The position numbers and the translations under genes were made by a program. Source: an uncultured bacterium (GTDB lineage Bacteria > Vulcanimicrobiota > Xenobia > Xenobiales > Xenobiaceae). From it: a stretch of DNA of 64,000 nucleotides. Numbering within the stretch: the stretch's first letter is position 1; every line of letters starts with the position of its first letter. The stretch is from assembly GCA_934636825.1 (NCBI GenBank), contig CAKUBG010000001.1:186001-250000 (forward strand). Reading direction: 5' to 3'. The notes under the pieces are model-generated. The model was not told where the DNA came from. It saw only the letters and a list, made by a program, of their open reading frames with translations, and made no database searches. This document shows positions 1-7,919 of this stretch, in pieces.

Positions 1-117
1 TTTTTGCGGAGTATTACTGGGCTCGGCACTGACTGAAAGCGTTAGGCTAAAAACCAGTACCGCTAATATAAAGCAGCATATTATAGCTGCAGCAATCGGG
101 GCATTTTTTTTCATCAT
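1..117 (-). CDS. Exported protein, N-terminal fragment (partial)
   Basis: Only the first 39 codons lie in the window. The translation opens with MMKKN, then a hydrophobic stretch of about 22 residues (from APIAAAIICC) ending in SVSAEPS, which reads as a Sec signal peptide with likely cleavage after an A-x-A-like site (VSA). The mature protein is outside the window, so its function cannot be named. The ATG pair at 112-117 has no clear Shine-Dalgarno site. It lies downstream of the terminator that follows the SDR-like gene, so it probably has its own promoter between 118 and 220. Confidence 0.6.
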   Translation of the reverse strand, partial: MMKKNAPIAAAIICCFILAVLVFSLTLSVSAEPSNTPQK

Positions 118-131
118 AAAATTAACTAAAT

Positions 132-160
132 AAAAAACAGCTATCGGCTAAGGAAGCTGT
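132..160 (-). terminator. Rho-independent terminator after SDR-like gene
   Basis: Inverted arms ACAGCT / AGCTGT with a 12-base loop are followed on the minus strand by six T. The hairpin ends transcription from the SDR-like gene (stop at 221). Confidence 0.6.
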
Positions 161-220
161 CGGCCAACTTTGCCTTATACTCGAATACTCAGTAATTCAA
201 ATAGGCTATCGGTGCCGATA

Positions 221-943
221 TTAATGTAAACATTCTCCGCCATCCAGAACCAGCATTTGACCAGTCATAAAATCGGCTCCACAGGCCAAATAATTGACAG
301 CTTCAGCAATATCATCATTGGAGCATAAACGCTTGAGCAAAACATCTCTTATAAGCATTTCTCTGAGGTCTTTGCCACCTTCATCGATCCAAGGCTCATC
401 AATAAGGCCAGGAGCTACAGAATTGACTCTCACTTCCGGAGCCAATTCTTTCGCTAAAGATTTAGTCAAAGAGTGGATACCAGCACAAACCGAAGCGAAT
501 TGGGTATAAACTCCATTAAAAGCTGAAGAGCTTATAACATTGATAATCTTGCCATATCCTTGAGCCTTCATAAAACGGCTAGCCGCTCTACTACAGTAAA
601 AGGTGCTCTTTAAGCCGCGGTTTATCACTTCTTCCCACATTTTTTCTGTGATGTCACCTAAAGCTGCGTCATTCCAAAAGTAATTATTATTAACCAAAAC
701 ATCGATACCGCCCAAATGATTAGCACAAGTTAAAAAAGTTTCTTGCACTTCTTGCTCATTGGTAGTATCGAAAGGTTGCGCCAATACTTTTCCCATAGCG
801 TCTGACGGAGGAATATTAAACAGTACATCTTGAGGACCGTTAATCAAGACACTGAAACCGGCCTGAATCAGAGCATTGCAAATAGCCGGGCCTGCCGTTC
901 CTTGCCAATCGGTCACTACTGCCACTGAAAAGCGTTCACCCAC
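221..943 (-). CDS. SDR-fold protein lacking catalytic Tyr and Lys
   Basis: The 240-residue protein has the length and order of a classical short-chain dehydrogenase/reductase: an N-terminal beta-alpha-beta, DVLVNN at about 81-86, a helix-4 Asn at 108, Ser at 138-140, NSVAPGLID at 174-182 and a C-terminal LDGGE. Key positions differ from the family. The cofactor loop TGxxxGIG is replaced by TDWQGTAG (11-18). The NNAG motif reads NNNY. The YxxxK active site reads FASVC, so Tyr is Phe149 and Lys is Cys153. I infer a non-catalytic or altered-chemistry family member. The start is GTG at 943 behind GGGAGG. It lies 16 bases downstream of the next gene in a likely two-gene operon. Confidence 0.8.
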   Translation of the reverse strand: MGERFSVAVVTDWQGTAGPAICNALIQAGFSVLINGPQDVLFNIPPSDAMGKVLAQPFDTTNEQEVQETFLTCANHLGGIDVLVNNNYFWNDAALGDITEKMWEEVINRGLKSTFYCSRAASRFMKAQGYGKIINVISSSAFNGVYTQFASVCAGIHSLTKSLAKELAPEVRVNSVAPGLIDEPWIDEGGKDLREMLIRDVLLKRLCSNDDIAEAVNYLACGADFMTGQMLVLDGGECLH

Positions 944-959
944 TTAAATATAACCTCCC

Positions 960-1580
960 TTAATCGAGCACTGTTTCGATTATACGACCAATGTCAGCTT
1001 CCTGACCGTGTTCTTCTTGCCAAGGCCTAAGTACAAACGTTACGCCAGCGCAACTCAACATATAATCTTCACTTGGATTCGGCTCGTGAGGACGACCGGC
1101 ACAAACTTCATCAACTCTAAGAACATCTTTACCGATAGAAGGCAAACTGCCGTAGAGTTGCAAATTATAAAGTTCACAGTTACCCGAGTAGTTACTGTCA
1201 ATATTGGCTAAGCTATGCGAACTTTGGACAGCTTTATCTAATTTTTCTTCTTCCGACTTATCAGCCTGAACATCTTCATTAAAATACATAAAGATAACTG
1301 TCCTTAACCCTTTGGCTTGCAAAATTCGCTGTCTTTCGTCTTTTTCGCAGGCGGAAAAGAAATCGGCTTCAATAAACAAAAGTTCACCAGATTCAGCAGT
1401 TTCCGAACTTGTACTGTAAGCAGGGCATCCTAACAGCAAAACACTAGCCAAAGCCGCCCAATGAGCAGGCATATAAATTCCGCTTAAAGTGAATCCTTTT
1501 CTGGATAAAATAGCTCCCCAGGTAATTAAATTTTCACTGTTGCCTATAAGGGCAATATTTAACTTACAATCATTACTCAT
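960..1580 (-). CDS. Unrecognised protein, possibly Rossmann-like
   Basis: I do not recognise this 206-residue protein. After the ATG at 1580 it begins with a short hydrophilic stretch and then LNIALIGNSENLITWG, which resembles the first strand-loop-helix of a Rossmann fold of the DUF2520/NADP-oxidoreductase kind, but the glycine loop is poor. A second strand (TLSGIYMP) and a hydrophobic helix (AALASVLLLG) follow. The C-terminal half is acidic and has several cysteines (Cys-rich segment near CELYNLQ and VCAGRP). It is the first gene of a probable pair with the atypical SDR-fold gene, so the two may act together. The chosen start follows GGGGAC; an upstream in-frame start at 1604 is possible. 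Confidence 0.6.
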   Translation of the reverse strand: MSNDCKLNIALIGNSENLITWGAILSRKGFTLSGIYMPAHWAALASVLLLGCPAYSTSSETAESGELLFIEADFFSACEKDERQRILQAKGLRTVIFMYFNEDVQADKSEEEKLDKAVQSSHSLANIDSNYSGNCELYNLQLYGSLPSIGKDVLRVDEVCAGRPHEPNPSEDYMLSCAGVTFVLRPWQEEHGQEADIGRIIETVLD

Positions 1581-1686
1581 ACTTGTCCCCAAGCTCCTAA
1601 TCAAGCTTCAGCTTTTCTACTGAGAAAGAAGATCTCCGCCTACTTAGGTCGTTATTTTAGATTATCGCCACAGGGCAAGCTAGGAT

Positions 1687-2379
1687 ATGAAGATTTATAG
1701 TCGAAATTATCCAGTCAATATCAGAGAGACGGGATACAGGCGTGATATTCCCGCAGTGAAAGGTTCCTCTTCATCTATGGCTCTTTGCAAAATGCAAGTC
1801 TATAAGTTAGGTATCGATATTATTGCCCACGACCCAGTCGTAATTCTAACTGACGAAAACCAAAACCACAGTCTTCCTATTACCATAGGCGTATTTGAAG
1901 CAACAGCCATTGCTTTAGCCATGGAAGGTACAGAAGTTCCTCGCCCCACCTCCCACGACCTTATCAAAACTATCATCAATAGCCTTGGTGCTTCCATTAA
2001 AGAGGTTATTATTACTAAGGTTGTACGTAGCACTTTTTATGCAAAATTAGTATTACTGAAAGATGGTGAAGAAATCATCATAGACGCACGTCCTTCAGAT
2101 AGCATAGCCATCGCTCTTAGAGCCAATGCACCTATCTATGCCGAAGAAGAAGTCTTGCGTTCCGAAGGGGTAAAAGGCATAAGTTTTGATACTCCCAAAG
2201 CAGAAGAAGATGTCTTTTATTTAGGTGAGGAAGAAGAATCAGACCGCAACGACAGTGACGAAGAGCAAGAAGATACAAATTCCAATGCGGTGCAAGATTT
2301 GACAGCCGAAGAGGATACTTTATCTCAATTTATCGACAACCTAGACCCCAACGACTTCGACGGAGACGACAAAGCTTAA
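1687..2379 (+). CDS. Bifunctional nuclease (DUF151/BFN) domain protein
   Basis: The central 140 residues match the bifunctional nuclease family (DUF151): VYKLGIDIIAHDPVVIL, LPITIGVFEATAIA, the conserved RPTSHDLI and the DARPSDSIAIALR signature. Members described in plants and bacteria have DNase and RNase activity, but the cellular role in bacteria is not well settled. The C-terminal 55 residues are strongly acidic and probably disordered. The ATG at 1687 gives an unusual 30-residue basic N-terminal extension; the ATG at 1777 would give the usual family start but has no clear ribosome site. It is divergent from the 960-1580 gene. Confidence 0.85.
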   Translation: MKIYSRNYPVNIRETGYRRDIPAVKGSSSSMALCKMQVYKLGIDIIAHDPVVILTDENQNHSLPITIGVFEATAIALAMEGTEVPRPTSHDLIKTIINSLGASIKEVIITKVVRSTFYAKLVLLKDGEEIIIDARPSDSIAIALRANAPIYAEEEVLRSEGVKGISFDTPKAEEDVFYLGEEEESDRNDSDEEQEDTNSNAVQDLTAEEDTLSQFIDNLDPNDFDGDDKA

Positions 2380-2397
2380 CTGAAAATATTTTTTGCC

Positions 2398-2446
2398 GAA
2401 GCGGATCATGATGAAGTAAATAAATCCTTGTCCGCTCATTTTTTTA
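2398..2446 (+). terminator. Terminator after BFN gene
   Basis: AGCGGA and TCCGCT arms about 25 bases apart are followed by a run of seven T. The long loop makes it only a moderate match to an intrinsic terminator. Confidence 0.5.
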
Positions 2447-2462
2447 ATTAGGTGAGCCAGCA

Positions 2463-4994
2463 ATGACCTTAAGCAATCGGAGCAATTCATCATCTTCTGG
2501 AAACGACAGCCCCGCGCGTCCTTCCACTCAGTCGGCTGCGCCTGTTATAAACAGCGGACTGGCCATAAACACTATGCCAAACGGCAAACAGCCGAAAAAG
2601 AAATCGGCTCCGCCTACTCCCAAAGAGCTTTTGGCACTTTACGACGAGCTCTACAAAAAGCTTAGGGCCTACGCCAAAAATACAAAAGTCGGTTCTGACG
2701 GCGACGAAGACAATGCCAAAGCTCCCGACGATTCATTCAATTCGGAAAATTTGAAAAAGCTGCGCGATCTCAGCGCCTCAAAAACGGCAGCTCCAGTTGT
2801 ACCTTCCTCTGCCCCATCTTCAGAGCCAAATAGTTTAAAAACAGCTCTTATTTCCGCTCAATATGTTAAACCTGATCCTGAAGCAGAACTGCCCAGCGGA
2901 GCCGAGCTATTAGAAAAAGAAGTCAATATCGAAGACATTTTGCGCGGAGTCAGCTCCGAGCGCCAGCTTGACAAAACCCAAGTTATTTTAAATGAAACGG
3001 CTGCCAGACAGCGCATCGATCTCAGTGGCAGTGTTGATAAAAATGCTTCTTGGGCTAAACAAACCTTAAAGCAAGAAGCTTTACCATATACTCTTCGCAG
3101 CGCCGCCAAGAAAAAAGAAGAAGAGGAAGAAAAAGCCGATACTCAAACTTATATTCCTAAAGTTACTCCACGCAAGGCTTTTTCCAAGCCTGGCACTTTT
3201 ACGCCTCTGGCTTCTACTCCCTTGCAAAATCCTAACGCAGCTCCTCAGTTGCAAACTACTTCCAGCAAGCTGATTATGAACCAGCTTAACAAATCGCCTT
3301 TCCGAGAAGTAAGCCGCAAAGAAGCCAAAGCTCAAGCCCAAGAAGAACGCAAATCGGTATTTGCCTCCACTTTTACTCCCAAAGCTGGGCAAGTTCCCTT
3401 GATCCCTTCCATAAACAATAACGCCGACAGTGCGTCTGATGTTCAGCCCTCTTCCGGCGCTGCAGCAAACGTTGGCAGCGAATCCACTCTGCCTTCAGGG
3501 GCTGTTTCTGCCTCCAAGCCAGCCCAGTTGCCTCCTCTGGTAGGCAAACCTATACTTCCTCCCGGAAGCGCACCTTTAATGAATATGCCCAGCGCCTTGA
3601 CAACGCCGCAAGCCTTCCGCAAGCCGGACTCTACTTTTGCTTTGCCCTCAGCGCCACAACACAAATCAACTTCTCAAGCTCGTTCCACCATGATTGAAGA
3701 GAGTCGACCTGTTGATTCAAGCGTACCTATGGCCAAAATTCGCTTAGAATTAGCTCTCAATTTTGGCGGACGTCCGGCCAATTCACGTGTTCCTGTCTAT
3801 TCACCGGTGCTAGACTCTCTCTATCAACCCAGAACCAAAAGGCAAATTGCTCGCAGCAGTACGCCTATAAAAATGGCTCCCACAGATGATCCTACTCCCG
3901 TTTCCGGAACTACAATGGGCAGTAAATTGCCCTCTATGCCTTTTAGTCCTTTAGCCGGCAAAACCATGAGAAATAGTATGCTAAAACTCAGCCAGGCTTG
4001 CGACTATTATGGCACCAACGAAGAAGAAGACGTCTCTTTCAATGAGGCCTCAGCCAAGCGTTTGGAAGGGCTGGCTAAAAAATATCCTTTACATCTTTCT
4101 TATTCAGAAGATGCTCCTTATAACGAAGCCTTAGAAGCTATCGAAACCGGTTGGGTGGGCAGATTGCTTTTAAGTACCAAAGCGCCCATACACATGGAAG
4201 GTATGCGCACCAAGTATATTCCTGCCAGCAGTCGACGCTACGGAGCCAGCAACGCCGCCGAACGCCCTGACGTCTCCGACTTGTTCCAACAATTGTGCGC
4301 TTCCCAAGTTTCTTCACAAAACGCCGAAGAAAACGGTATAAATGGCGCTATTCTTATGGTTCGTTTGGGTGGTAAAGCCGCTTACGATCACTTAGTGCGT
4401 ACAGCTGAATTGGGAGAAAAAATCGCCGCCGAATTAAAAATCGACGATATTAGAACGCGCCGACAAATAGAATATGGCTCTATGTTCAAAGATATAGGCG
4501 AACTGGATATTTTCTTCCAACAGGAAGATGCCACCAAGCAAGATGAGCTCTTTAATTATATCGCTTCAGAAGAATACCAAGAAGCTTTGCAAGCTAAAGG
4601 AGCGCGTCGTCTCAGATGGCCAGAGTGGCTCTTGCAAACTATAAGGCACTTAGAGCCCGAAGAATATGATTTTCTTAAAGACCACCCACGCTACAGCGAA
4701 GAGATTATCAATTCGGTGCCCAGCTTAAGGGCGCTTTGTCCAGTCATTCGTGCCCACCACGAACGCTGGGACGGACGTGGAGGGCCAGACAGTTTAACAG
4801 GAGATCGCATTCCCTTAGCGGCGCGTATAATTGCCGTTTGCGACGCCTTTGACGCTTTGATTCAAAGGCGCCCCGGCAGTAAGACGTACTCTTCTTACGA
4901 TGCTTGCGAAATTATAAAAGGAGGCTCAGGCTCAGCTTTCGATCCGCAAGTTGTAGAAGCATTTTTACGCGTCATAGCTCCCAGTGTTAGATAA
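2463..4994 (+). CDS. Degenerate HD-GYP domain protein with long disordered N-terminus
   Basis: Of 843 residues, roughly the first 520 are rich in Pro, Ser, Ala and Lys without predicted domains. The C-terminal 200 residues align with HD-GYP cyclic-di-GMP phosphodiesterases: HLVRTAELGEKIA, SMFKDIGEL, DHPRYSEEII, HHERWDG and a final AFDPQVVEAF. Several metal-site residues survive (HH at 765-766, Asp770, the His of DHPRYS). The first His of the HD pair is Lys676 and the GYP motif reads GGP (773-775). Loss of the HD histidine usually removes a metal ligand, so I infer a sensor or scaffold, or weak activity. The ATG is preceded by AGGTGA. The 3' end overlaps the convergent nitroreductase gene by 8 bases. 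Confidence 0.8.
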   Translation: MTLSNRSNSSSSGNDSPARPSTQSAAPVINSGLAINTMPNGKQPKKKSAPPTPKELLALYDELYKKLRAYAKNTKVGSDGDEDNAKAPDDSFNSENLKKLRDLSASKTAAPVVPSSAPSSEPNSLKTALISAQYVKPDPEAELPSGAELLEKEVNIEDILRGVSSERQLDKTQVILNETAARQRIDLSGSVDKNASWAKQTLKQEALPYTLRSAAKKKEEEEEKADTQTYIPKVTPRKAFSKPGTFTPLASTPLQNPNAAPQLQTTSSKLIMNQLNKSPFREVSRKEAKAQAQEERKSVFASTFTPKAGQVPLIPSINNNADSASDVQPSSGAAANVGSESTLPSGAVSASKPAQLPPLVGKPILPPGSAPLMNMPSALTTPQAFRKPDSTFALPSAPQHKSTSQARSTMIEESRPVDSSVPMAKIRLELALNFGGRPANSRVPVYSPVLDSLYQPRTKRQIARSSTPIKMAPTDDPTPVSGTTMGSKLPSMPFSPLAGKTMRNSMLKLSQACDYYGTNEEEDVSFNEASAKRLEGLAKKYPLHLSYSEDAPYNEALEAIETGWVGRLLLSTKAPIHMEGMRTKYIPASSRRYGASNAAERPDVSDLFQQLCASQVSSQNAEENGINGAILMVRLGGKAAYDHLVRTAELGEKIAAELKIDDIRTRRQIEYGSMFKDIGELDIFFQQEDATKQDELFNYIASEEYQEALQAKGARRLRWPEWLLQTIRHLEPEEYDFLKDHPRYSEEIINSVPSLRALCPVIRAHHERWDGRGGPDSLTGDRIPLAARIIAVCDAFDALIQRRPGSKTYSSYDACEIIKGGSGSAFDPQVVEAFLRVIAPSVR

Positions 4995-5493
4995 AATGAA
5001 CTTTCTCACTATCGTATTTGCCTCGAGCGCTCGGCTCTTCATCGGGTACGCCGATAGCGATTAAGCTGTAAGGTACGCCCTTGGTGCCCAAAACAGAGCA
5101 TATCCCTTCAATATTTTTCTCTTTGGGATAGACTCCGCACCAGCAAGTACCATAGCCTAAGTCGGCAGCTTCAAGCAGAATATTTTCTGTGCAAGCGCCA
5201 CAATCGACGACCCAAAAGCCGTCGGAAATGCCACTTTGTACTTGGGGTAAGCCGTAAACTACGATAGCAGCTGAAGCGGTGCTCAACATGGAAGCATAGG
5301 GCATTACCTGTTGCAAACGGCCGAGAGTCTCGCGGTCAGTTACCACATAAAACTCCCAAGGACGGGTATTACAAGCGCTGGGAGCCATCATAGCTGCTTC
5401 CAAAATTTTCTCAAAGTGCTCACGCGGAATTACGGCTCCGGCTTTATAGCGACGAATACTGCGACGTTTTCTAATAACTTCAGAAACTTCCAT
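4987..5493 (-). CDS. Nitroreductase family FMN oxidoreductase
   Basis: The 168-residue protein starts with VIRKRRSIRRYKAG, the FMN-phosphate binding start of the nitroreductase family. It continues with PSACNTRPWEFYVV, the central AAIVVYG strand, a DCGACTENILLEAADLGYGTCW helix region (the AxxLGxxxxW type signature) and a C-terminal AIGVPDEEP. These enzymes reduce nitroaromatics, quinones or related compounds with NAD(P)H; the natural substrate is unknown. Several Cys near the flavin region (VDCGACTEN, GTCWCGV) are notable. The ATG at 5493 lies behind GGAGG. Tail-to-tail overlap with the HD-GYP gene. Confidence 0.88.
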   Translation of the reverse strand: MEVSEVIRKRRSIRRYKAGAVIPREHFEKILEAAMMAPSACNTRPWEFYVVTDRETLGRLQQVMPYASMLSTASAAIVVYGLPQVQSGISDGFWVVDCGACTENILLEAADLGYGTCWCGVYPKEKNIEGICSVLGTKGVPYSLIAIGVPDEEPSARGKYDSEKVHFI

Positions 5494-5664
5494 ATTGTCC
5501 TCCGACTTATAAAAAATAACTTAGGCTTCAGTTTTTACCTAGCCCTTAGCCCAGCATTTAGCTGAATAGCCAGCAACATCCTTTAGATTCACTAACGCAG
5601 GCAATTCCCTAAGCTGATAGCGAATATGTGTCCTTCAATTTGTCTATTTCGGAGAAAAAAACTC

Positions 5665-6486
5665 TTGCTTTTAGACGCCCACTTTCATCCTTTAAGCCTT
5701 GCAAATTCTACACCTAATTCGACTAACGACTGTGCAACACATTTAAATAGCATCATCAAAGGCGTAGGAGCTTCAGCTTGCCCGCAAGAGTGGGAAACAC
5801 TACGTAAATGGAGTTGCCGCTATAAACAACCTTTTATTTTAGGTTTACATCCTTGGTTGGCGGAAGTTCTGGCAACAGATCCTCAGGGAGAAACGAAACT
5901 CAAAAGTTACTTAAGTTCTTTAGATCAAAAGTTACGTTCTTTTCCTTATCCATGCGCCGTTGGCGAAATAGGCTTTGATAAAGTACACAGTCGACAGCCC
6001 AATTTTGTTTGGCAAAACAAACTTTTTACAGCCCAATACCGTTTAGCTCAAAAATACTCTCTACCTATAGTAATTCACTGTGTAAAAAGTTACGGACATT
6101 TATTTGATGCGCTCTCAGAACTGAGCTGCCAGTTAAAAGAGCCACAGCCTCAAGGTTTAATTCATGCTTTTTGGGGAACGCCCGAATTAGCTTTGCGTCT
6201 AATTAAACTTAATTTTTACATTTCCTTAAATAGCAAATTGCTTATGAAAATTTCATCTTCGACAGCTAATACCGAAAAGCAAAAATTGGCGGCCTTAGCC
6301 AAAGTTATCCCTCTTACAAAACTCTTGTTGGAAAGTGACGCTCCCTGGGGCGTTTCTTCTTCAGCCAGCCTTAGGGAGTTAAGCTATTTTTTAGCTCCTT
6401 ATTGGTCAGCTAGCGCCAAGCAATTGCAGGAAATATGCCATTCTAACCTACACATATTTTACAACTTACCTGCAGATACTGAATAA
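5665..6486 (+). CDS. TatD family metal-dependent hydrolase
   Basis: TatD-type amidohydrolase of about 273 residues. Visible motifs are DAHFHP near the start (the HxH metal pair), LGLHPW, GEIGFD (Glu ligand), VIHCVK (His ligand), a helix with GLIHAFWG and ESDAPW near the C-terminus. TatD proteins are Mg-dependent 3'-5' exonucleases or DNases involved in DNA repair. I place the start at TTG 5665, behind GGAG, because it yields the family-like LLLDAHFHP opening. An in-frame ATG at 5626 would add 13 residues but lacks a ribosome site. It abuts the downstream membrane gene with no gap, which suggests one transcript. Confidence 0.85.
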   Translation: MLLDAHFHPLSLANSTPNSTNDCATHLNSIIKGVGASACPQEWETLRKWSCRYKQPFILGLHPWLAEVLATDPQGETKLKSYLSSLDQKLRSFPYPCAVGEIGFDKVHSRQPNFVWQNKLFTAQYRLAQKYSLPIVIHCVKSYGHLFDALSELSCQLKEPQPQGLIHAFWGTPELALRLIKLNFYISLNSKLLMKISSSTANTEKQKLAALAKVIPLTKLLLESDAPWGVSSSASLRELSYFLAPYWSASAKQLQEICHSNLHIFYNLPADTE

Positions 6487-7806
6487 TTGCTCACTCAAGC
6501 GAAAATTGACAGCCAATTTCCTATGAATATGTCCAACGTTATTGCCAAAATTTTAGTTTTATTTCTCTTGCTCAGCCTGTTGCTGGGAGCCTTCTTAGTA
6601 CGTTTTCGCCAATTTCAAGGCTGTGGTTTTTTCCGCGACGAGCCGGGCACAAATACTCTTTCCTATCGCTCTGTATATGAATATATCCATCCCGAACATG
6701 GCGCCGACCCCATAGAAGTAAATGGCCTATTTTATTACAAATTTATTCAACACCCTTGGCAAGAATTTACCGGGCGTATTTTGCACGATGATACTGTTTT
6801 TGCCTGTCGCCTTAGCTCTTTACTAGGAGCTCTCATAGGACTGACTGTCTTTTTTCAACTAGGCAAAAATTATACTGATAAATATACAGCTCTCATAGCC
6901 ACCGCTTTGCTTACCGTTAACGGTTGTCATCAGTTTTATTCCAATTATCTACGCTATCATATCTTCAGTTTGCTGGCTGCTGTACTTCTCACTTGTATTT
7001 TAGGCAAAATTTTATCCAAACCTAATTGGCAAAATTGGCTCATCTACCACTGTTTAACTATCATCAATATCTATACCAGTATCAACAACTTAACTTTGTT
7101 GCCAGCTCATTGGTTGATTATTTATTTATCTATGCGCTCAAATTCTAAAGGTAACCAACAATACTTACAATTGCGCCGAGGCTTACTAACTTCCGTAATA
7201 TTGTCATTACTAGCTTTTTTGCCTATGCCTTTTTGGGACAGCCAAGCCTTAGGACGCATGAACAGCTATCCGGCTCTAAATTTTAACCTTTATCTAAATA
7301 TTTATTGTTGTTTGGCAGGTCTCAAAGAATATTTATTTTCCTTCACATCTTTAATTACTCTTATAACTATAGCCGTCTTTTTACTTGTCGGATTAAAGAA
7401 GGCTTGGCAAGATTATCAAAAAAAGGATGATTTGCGTCTATTGACCATATCAGCCTGGCTCTTTGTGCCTTTACTTTTGCACTTAATTCTCTCTTTAACT
7501 ATTCAACCACTTATTATTACCAGGAACTTAATTTTTGTTATGCCAGCTTTTGCTCTTTTGACAGCTACCGGCCTAAAAAGTTTAACAAAATCGACTTATT
7601 CTAAAGCTATAATCACTTTCTTGTGGCTAATTATAATCCCCACTTTACTTACTCAATGCGGCCATAATGTTTTTTATGAATGGGACGAGCCAATCAATAC
7701 CAAATATTATCATGCTCCTATGTTTGAATGTTGCCGTTATCCGGGTGATCATATTTCAGGACAATTGCCACAAGTTGAACAAGATCCCCGATCCGAGCGT
7801 CCTTAA
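6487..7806 (+). CDS. Polytopic membrane glycosyltransferase (GT39/ArnT-like)
   Basis: The protein of about 430 residues is strongly hydrophobic with some ten to twelve membrane segments. After the first segment comes a periplasmic loop with FFRDEPGTNTLSY, the acidic D-E pair expected in the first loop of the GT-C fold (protein mannosyltransferase, ArnT, GT39 or GT83). Later segments include ALLTVNGCHQFYSNYLRYHI, similar to the QxxxxxxYxR loop of that class. Such enzymes use a polyprenyl-phosphate sugar on the outer face of the inner membrane; donor and acceptor are unknown. The start is unclear: TTG at 6487 sits directly after the TatD stop, ATG at 6523 is an alternative, neither with a good ribosome site. 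Confidence 0.7.
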   Translation: MLTQAKIDSQFPMNMSNVIAKILVLFLLLSLLLGAFLVRFRQFQGCGFFRDEPGTNTLSYRSVYEYIHPEHGADPIEVNGLFYYKFIQHPWQEFTGRILHDDTVFACRLSSLLGALIGLTVFFQLGKNYTDKYTALIATALLTVNGCHQFYSNYLRYHIFSLLAAVLLTCILGKILSKPNWQNWLIYHCLTIINIYTSINNLTLLPAHWLIIYLSMRSNSKGNQQYLQLRRGLLTSVILSLLAFLPMPFWDSQALGRMNSYPALNFNLYLNIYCCLAGLKEYLFSFTSLITLITIAVFLLVGLKKAWQDYQKKDDLRLLTISAWLFVPLLLHLILSLTIQPLIITRNLIFVMPAFALLTATGLKSLTKSTYSKAIITFLWLIIIPTLLTQCGHNVFYEWDEPINTKYYHAPMFECCRYPGDHISGQLPQVEQDPRSERP

Positions 7807-7919
7807 TCCATCTTTTATAAAAGCAACACCTATTCTAGGATTTTTATAAAAACAACAGTATATTTGTTAATGGCCCTTTTTAGCTCATAGAAAAAAATAA
7901 GCGGCGGAGATGTTTTACT

